Origin: Enterobacter sp. Ag1
Lineage (GTDB): Bacteria; Pseudomonadota; Gammaproteobacteria; Enterobacterales; Enterobacteriaceae
DNA: 64,000 nt
Reading direction: 5' to 3'
Assembly: GCA_000277545.1 (NCBI GenBank)
Contig: AKXM01000030.1
Span: 1 to 64,000, forward strand
The position numbers were made by a program, and so were the translations under genes. Below, piece by piece: positions 59,711-64,000 of the stretch (its first letter is position 1; each line of letters begins with the position of its first letter). The notes beneath the pieces were generated by a model that saw only the letters and a list, made by a program, of their open reading frames with translations, did no database searches and was not told where the DNA came from.

Positions 59711-61249
59711 ATGCAGACATTGTTATTTCGTTGCCCGCTGGTGAATGGACTTCACGCCAGGCCCGCAAGCGCGCTTGAGCGGCAGGCTTCACGCTTTGTT
59801 TCCTCGGTGACGCTAGTGAACCAGACTAAGTCACGCCAGGGGGATGCCAAGAGCGTCCTGGCGCTGGTGGGGGCGGATGTTGCCGCTGGCGATGAATGCC
59901 GGTTGCTGATTGAAGGCCCGGACGAGCAGGCGGCCCGGCAGGCGCTCGGCCATTTTATTGGGCATGAGTTCGCGCAGTGTGATTCGCCGCTGGCCGCTGC
60001 CGTTGAAGAAGAGCAACCGCTGCCGGTGTTCCTTTCCCGAAGTGCATCCCCTGTTTGGCAAGGGAAGGGCGTTAGTCCGGGGGCGGCGCTGGCAAAGGCC
60101 GTTTTTGTTGAGCAGATCGATCTCCACGCGCTAGCGCTGCGGCACGATGAAGAACCTTTTCCTCTGCAGCAACAGCGACTGATTGTCGCCCTGCAGGCTG
60201 CGCGGATGCGTTTACGGGACGATATCAGCCAGCAAGCGGATGAAGCGGCGCAGATTCTGGATGCGCAAAGTCAGCTGCTGGAGGATGAAACCGTTGAAGA
60301 GTGCCTGCTGGACGAGCATGACGCCCGCAATACGCTGGCCGCGTTGGCAAAAGCGCTGGACGTACTGCGGGAGCCTTTCCGGCAAAGCGACAGCGAATAT
60401 CTCCGCCAGCGGGAGTTGGATGTTTTTGACCTGGGGCTGAGGATTGCGGCCGAACTGACCGGCGATCCGTGGCTGGGGCTGCCGCAACTGGATGAAGACG
60501 GGCTGGTGATTGGTGATGGCGTGCTGACGCCGGGCCAGTTGCTCATGCTGCAAGGGCCATTTCTGCGGGGGATTGTGATGCCGACAGGCGGCGAAACATC
60601 CCATACCGCAATACTCGCCCGAGCGTTTGCGACGCCGCTATTGTGCCTGGCCTCGACGAAGCCGCTCTTTGCCGCAGGAGCAGGGGCATACTTGCTGAGC
60701 GCCGGACACGGGTTTGTGCTGGCGGCACCCGATGACGTGGCGCAGCGCTGGTACGCGCTGGAATGCAAAAAGTATGCTGCTGAACCCGTGAGCGAGGAAG
60801 CGGACATGTTCAGCCCGGCGCTGGTGTTTCTGGATGAAAAGCTTCATGACAAGCATGAGGTGATTAAACGGCTGACGGATAACCTTGACGTTCAGGGACG
60901 GGCGCTTTCTGCGACGCTCGCCGAGCAGGCCATCTGGCAGCGTGAAGCGGTCTTTACCACCGCGCTGGGCTTTTCCATCGCCATTCCGCACTGTAAGTCT
61001 GCCGCGATCTCCCGCAGCAGTATTTCCGTCCTGCGGCTGGCAGATCCGCTGGACTGGGGAGACGGCGTGGCGGTGCGGCTGGTGATTATGCTGACGCTCA
61101 GCGAGCAGGAGCAGGCGCAGCATATGCGGATATTCTCAGTTTTAGCCCGTCGGCTGATGCATGAATCCTTCCGAGAGAGGCTGCTGGCCGCGGCAACGGC
61201 GCAGGCCGTGGTGGATGTGTTCCGCGAGGAAGTCATAATCTTGTCATAA
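59711..61249 (+). CDS. PTS multiphosphoryl-transfer protein HPr-EI(N)-EIIA lacking the PEP-binding domain
   Basis: A 512-residue fusion. Residues 1-90: HPr with His15 in LHARPAS. Residues about 112-345: the N-terminal half of enzyme I, comprising the HPr-binding helices and the swivelling phosphohistidine domain with His298 in GGETSHTAILAR. Residues about 365-512: fructose-type EIIA with His427 in IAIPHCKS. The PEP-binding TIM barrel of enzyme I (about 300 residues in FryA-like fusions) is missing with no frame disruption, so it cannot autophosphorylate from PEP. It should depend on general EI and then serve EIIB at 55578. Confidence 0.88.
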   Translation: MQTLLFRCPLVNGLHARPASALERQASRFVSSVTLVNQTKSRQGDAKSVLALVGADVAAGDECRLLIEGPDEQAARQALGHFIGHEFAQCDSPLAAAVEEEQPLPVFLSRSASPVWQGKGVSPGAALAKAVFVEQIDLHALALRHDEEPFPLQQQRLIVALQAARMRLRDDISQQADEAAQILDAQSQLLEDETVEECLLDEHDARNTLAALAKALDVLREPFRQSDSEYLRQRELDVFDLGLRIAAELTGDPWLGLPQLDEDGLVIGDGVLTPGQLLMLQGPFLRGIVMPTGGETSHTAILARAFATPLLCLASTKPLFAAGAGAYLLSAGHGFVLAAPDDVAQRWYALECKKYAAEPVSEEADMFSPALVFLDEKLHDKHEVIKRLTDNLDVQGRALSATLAEQAIWQREAVFTTALGFSIAIPHCKSAAISRSSISVLRLADPLDWGDGVAVRLVIMLTLSEQEQAQHMRIFSVLARRLMHESFRERLLAAATAQAVVDVFREEVIILS

Positions 61250-61298
61250 ATCTGGTTATACTCAGACTGGCGCTTTTCACGAGAAGGGGAGTACGTGT

Positions 61299-61994
61299 AT
61301 GCCGATTGCCCGCTGGCAGCAGCAGTTTGAGAACTATTTGATTGAGAACTGGGCGCAGGATGACAAAGCCCATGACGTGGCGCATTTTCGGCGCGTATGG
61401 AAAACCGCCCAGCATATTATGGAAGGGACGGAGGCGGACAGGCTGGTGGTGCTGACCGCCTGCTACTTCCACGACATCGTTAACCTGCCCAAGAACCACC
61501 CGGAGCGGCATCTGGCCTCAACGCAGGCGGCGCAGGAGACGCTGCGTATTCTGGAAACGCATTTCCCGGACTTCCCCCGCGAGCTGTATGACGATGTAGC
61601 CCATGCGGTGCGGGCCCATAGTTTCAGCGCGGCTATTGCGCCGCAGACGCTGGAAGCGAAAGTAGTGCAGGATGCGGACAGGCTGGAATCGTTGGGCGCG
61701 ATAGGCCTGGCGCGGGTGTTTTATGTTTCCGGCGCGCTGGGGCGTTCGCTGTTTGACAGCGACGATCCGCTGGCCGATCGCCGTGAACTGGACGATACGC
61801 AGTATTCGGTGGACCATTTCCAGAAAAAGCTTCTGCGCCTGCCGGAGTCAATGCAAACCGAAGCCGGGCGCGCGCTGGCGCGGCACAATGCGGATTTCCT
61901 CGTCGGCTATATGGCAAAGCTGTGCGCCGAGCTGAAAGGCGACTACCTGCAGGTGGACGAGCAGGTCCTGCAGCGTTTTAAATCACAGGCTTAA
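61299..61994 (+). CDS. yedJ: HD-domain phosphohydrolase YedJ
   Basis: A 231-residue protein, the same length as E. coli YedJ. The HD metal site is seen as His/Asp in AHDVAHFRRVW, CYFHDIVNLPKNHP, and Asp in VVQDADRLESLGAIGLARVF. The substrate is not established. As in E. coli it is adjacent to dcm, though here both are on the same strand with a terminator between them. Confidence 0.94.
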   Translation: MPIARWQQQFENYLIENWAQDDKAHDVAHFRRVWKTAQHIMEGTEADRLVVLTACYFHDIVNLPKNHPERHLASTQAAQETLRILETHFPDFPRELYDDVAHAVRAHSFSAAIAPQTLEAKVVQDADRLESLGAIGLARVFYVSGALGRSLFDSDDPLADRRELDDTQYSVDHFQKKLLRLPESMQTEAGRALARHNADFLVGYMAKLCAELKGDYLQVDEQVLQRFKSQA

Positions 61995-62002
61995 TCCTTC
62001 CG

Positions 62003-62037
62003 GCCCGCAGTCCATTCTGCGGGCTGTTTTCATTTTT
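62003..62037 (+). terminator. terminator after yedJ
   Basis: Perfect 8-base-pair stem GCCCGCAG / CTGCGGGC with a TCCATT loop, followed by TGTTTTCATTTTTT. Confidence 0.85.
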
Positions 62038-62091
62038 TCTGGGTCAAATCGGTGATACAGTTTCACTCCCTTTTCCCATTTTTGGTTCACG

Positions 62092-63501
62092 ATGAACGAT
62101 CTTGACGCGATAGCAGAACACCTCTCCCTTCAGGCACAGCGCCACAAACAAACTCAACAAGAAGAAGACAATGCGCTGGTCAGCCGTTTACTTGAAATCT
62201 ACGATCAAAAAACCGTTGCGCTCCGCCTGCGTCAGGTGGGAGGCGACTGGACGCGTGAGTCCCTGAACCGCTGGTATAACGGCAAGTCTGCGCCTCGTGG
62301 TTTAACCGAAGTGGAAGTGCAGATGCTGCAAAGTATGCTGCCGTCGCCGCCGGCGCATCACGGGCGCTATGCTTTTCGTTTTATCGACCTGTTTGCCGGG
62401 ATAGGCGGGATCCGCAGCGGCTTTGAGGCCATCGGCGGCCAGTGCGTGTTTACCAGCGAATGGAATAAATACGCGGTGAGGACCTACAAGGCAAACTGGT
62501 ACTGCGACCCGACGCAGCACCAGTTCAATGAAGATATCCGAGACGTGACGCTCAGCAACCGTGGCGACGTCACGGACGAGCAGGCGACGGCCCACATCCA
62601 GGCCATGCTGCCCGACCATGATGTGCTGCTGGCCGGTTTCCCCTGCCAGCCGTTTTCGCTGGCGGGCGTGTCGAAGAAAAACGCCCTTGGGCGCGCGCAC
62701 GGTTTTGCCTGTGAAACGCAGGGCACGCTGTTCTTCGACGTGGCGCGGATCATTGCCGCCAAACGTCCCCCGGTTTTTGTGCTGGAGAACGTTAAGAACC
62801 TGAAGAGCCATGATAAAGGCAATACGTTCCGCATTATCATGCAGACCCTGGACGAGCTGGGTTACGACGTGGCTGATGCCGCGGTTTCCGGGCGTGACGA
62901 TCCGAAAATTGTCGACGGTAAAAATTTCCTGCCCCAGCACCGGGAACGCATTGTGCTGGTCGGCACGCGCCGCGATTTGAAACTGGATACGGCGGTGACG
63001 TTGGCGAAACTGAGCGAATTCTATCCGGCTCGTCGCCCGACCTTTGGCGAGCTGCTGGACGATGAGGTTGACGCGAAATATGTGCTGACCCCAACGCTGT
63101 GGAAATACCTCTATAACTACGCGAAGAAGCATCAGGCCAAGGGCAACGGCTTTGGTTACGGCCTGGTTGACCCGAAAAACCCGGCAAGCGTAGCAAGAAC
63201 GCTGTCGGCTCGTTATTTCAAAGATGGCGCGGAGATCCTGGTCGATCGCGGCTGGGACATGGCGCTGGGCGAGGCAGATTTTAACCATCCTGATAACCAG
63301 GTGAACAGGCCGCGTCGCCTGACGCCGCGCGAGTGCGCCAGGCTGATGGGGTTTGAAGCGCCGAAAGGGAAAGCGTTCCGCATCCCGGTGTCTGACACTC
63401 AGGCTTATCGCCAGTTTGGTAACTCCGTCGTCGTTCCCGCGTTTGCCGCGGTGGCTAAACTGCTGGAGCCGGTGATCAAGCAAGCGGTGAAAAAGCGCTA
63501 A
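62092..63501 (+). CDS. dcm: DNA-cytosine methyltransferase Dcm
   Basis: A 469-residue C5-methyltransferase, the length and sequence type of E. coli Dcm, which methylates the inner C of CCWGG. Conserved motifs in order: [30 protein letters not shown] with the catalytic Cys, [25 protein letters not shown], a target-recognition segment, IX RTLSARY, and [10 protein letters not shown]. The N-terminal extension of about 85 residues differs more from E. coli. It is followed by vsr after 12 bases. Confidence 0.97.
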   Translation: MNDLDAIAEHLSLQAQRHKQTQQEEDNALVSRLLEIYDQKTVALRLRQVGGDWTRESLNRWYNGKSAPRGLTEVEVQMLQSMLPSPPAHHGRYAFRFIDLFAGIGGIRSGFEAIGGQCVFTSEWNKYAVRTYKANWYCDPTQHQFNEDIRDVTLSNRGDVTDEQATAHIQAMLPDHDVLLAGFPCQPFSLAGVSKKNALGRAHGFACETQGTLFFDVARIIAAKRPPVFVLENVKNLKSHDKGNTFRIIMQTLDELGYDVADAAVSGRDDPKIVDGKNFLPQHRERIVLVGTRRDLKLDTAVTLAKLSEFYPARRPTFGELLDDEVDAKYVLTPTLWKYLYNYAKKHQAKGNGFGYGLVDPKNPASVARTLSARYFKDGAEILVDRGWDMALGEADFNHPDNQVNRPRRLTPRECARLMGFEAPKGKAFRIPVSDTQAYRQFGNSVVVPAFAAVAKLLEPVIKQAVKKR

Positions 63502-63513
63502 GCGGAGAAAGAA

Positions 63514-64000
63514 ATGGCGGATGTACACAGCAAGGCGATACGCAGTAAAAACATGCGGGCGATTGCCACGCGTGACACCGCCATTGAAAAACGTCTGGCC
63601 GGGCTGCTGGCAGAGTGCGGGTTTAGCTTTCGCGTGCAGGATGCCGCACTGCCCGGCAAACCTGATTTTGTGGTGGATGAATACCGCTGCGTTATCTTTA
63701 CCCACGGCTGTTTCTGGCATCATCACGACTGCTATTTGTTTAAAGTCCCGGCCACGCGCACCGAGTTCTGGCTGGAAAAAATAGGCCGTAACGTTGTGCG
63801 GGATAAGCGAGACACGGCGCTTTTGCTGGCGCAGGGCTGGCGAGTTTTAATTGTCTGGGAATGCGCGCTGCGTGGCCGTGAGAAAATGCAGGATCGGGCG
63901 CTGTGTGAACGGTTAGAAGAGTGGATTTGCAGCGGCGGGCTTAGCGCGGAAATTAACGTGACCGGGATTCATCAGCGACACGACAGTGGCCAGCAGAGGC
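63514..64000 (+). CDS. vsr: very-short-patch repair endonuclease Vsr (3' end outside window)
   Basis: The 162 codons visible match E. coli Vsr (156 residues) across its length: MADVHSKAIRSKNMRAIATRDTAIEKRLA, LPGKPDFVVDEYRCVIFTHGCFWHHHDCYLF and GWRVLIVWECALRGREK. Vsr nicks beside T in T:G mismatches that arise from deamination of Dcm-methylated cytosine. Metal and zinc residues (Asp in KPDFVVD; Cys and His in HGCFWHHHDC) are intact. No stop appears before the edge, so the C-terminus is slightly longer than in E. coli. It does not overlap dcm, unlike E. coli; GGAGAAAG is its ribosome site. Confidence 0.96.
   Translation, partial: MADVHSKAIRSKNMRAIATRDTAIEKRLAGLLAECGFSFRVQDAALPGKPDFVVDEYRCVIFTHGCFWHHHDCYLFKVPATRTEFWLEKIGRNVVRDKRDTALLLAQGWRVLIVWECALRGREKMQDRALCERLEEWICSGGLSAEINVTGIHQRHDSGQQR

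Noticed and set aside
62302..63726. 474-codon open frame on the minus strand
   Set aside because: Antisense to dcm and the start of vsr, with no family resemblance.
1..64000. CRISPR arrays, intact insertion sequences or rRNA genes
   Set aside because: No regularly spaced repeats, transposase genes with terminal repeats, or rRNA sequence were seen.

Overview
The window comes from a GC-rich chromosome of an Enterobacteriaceae member. The gene order amn, tRNA-Asn, nac, cbl, tRNA-Asn, mtfA, tRNA-Ser(CGA), yedJ, dcm, vsr follows the E. coli map around 43-44 min, and Nac, Cbl, MtfA, NfsB, YedJ, Dcm and Vsr look like close orthologues of the E. coli proteins from memory. A LuxI/LuxR pair of the EsaI/EsaR type plus an scs operon suggests a genus such as Cedecea or a relative; that genus call is inference.

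Layout. 1-8.4 kb: a tRNA-Asn, a probable amn-aminopeptidase P operon, a chemoreceptor with a C-terminal CheR/CheB tether, and a LysR regulator divergent from a quinone/electrophile-type redox operon (MDR oxidoreductase, ABM monooxygenase, nfsB). 8.5-10.5 kb: convergent luxR and luxI with a lux box in front of luxI, then a second tRNA-Asn. 10.7-16.3 kb: scsABCD, then nac (sigma-54 promoter and a perfect NtrC site) and cbl. 16.3-24.7 kb: a second chemoreceptor with a sigma-28 promoter, a COG0523 zinc GTPase behind a Zur-like box, and a tenA-thiZXY operon under a TPP riboswitch, followed by a luciferase-like monooxygenase and a DUF1349 protein. 24.9-32.3 kb: an MlrA-like MerR regulator and an eight-gene, mostly overlapping operon (NTF2-like, SDR, FAD oxidase, DUF1365, Cfa-like methyltransferase, chalcone-isomerase-like, DUF3833 lipoprotein, DUF523/DUF1722), probably a membrane fatty-acid modification system.

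32.6-35.3 kb is an AT-rich islet beside the third tRNA-Asn. It carries a broken P4-type integrase and an overlapping pair encoding a pesticin/T4-lysozyme-like muramidase with a peptidoglycan-binding N-terminus and a periplasmic LprI-like protein, best read as an antibacterial effector and its immunity protein. 35.4-40.3 kb: mtfA, tRNA-Ser, an SMR transporter, and three membrane proteins, including an HdeD-like protein fused to a possible permuted papain-like domain and a MASE1 sensor without output domain.

40.6-48.2 kb: a catabolic operon (M20 deacetylase, DUF1028, RidA, flavin monooxygenase) with a LysR regulator and a divergent polar amino-acid-type ABC importer whose permease and ATPase are one polypeptide. 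48.2-54.9 kb: a DUF2493 protein, a Na/Pi cotransporter, an MgtB-type Mg2+ ATPase without mgtC, and small genes around a long leader. 55.5-61.2 kb: an alpha-mannoside PTS locus (EIIB, EIIC, GH38 mannosidase, and an unusual HPr-EI(N)-EIIA protein lacking the PEP-binding barrel) behind a terminator in its leader. The window ends with yedJ, dcm and a 3'-truncated vsr.
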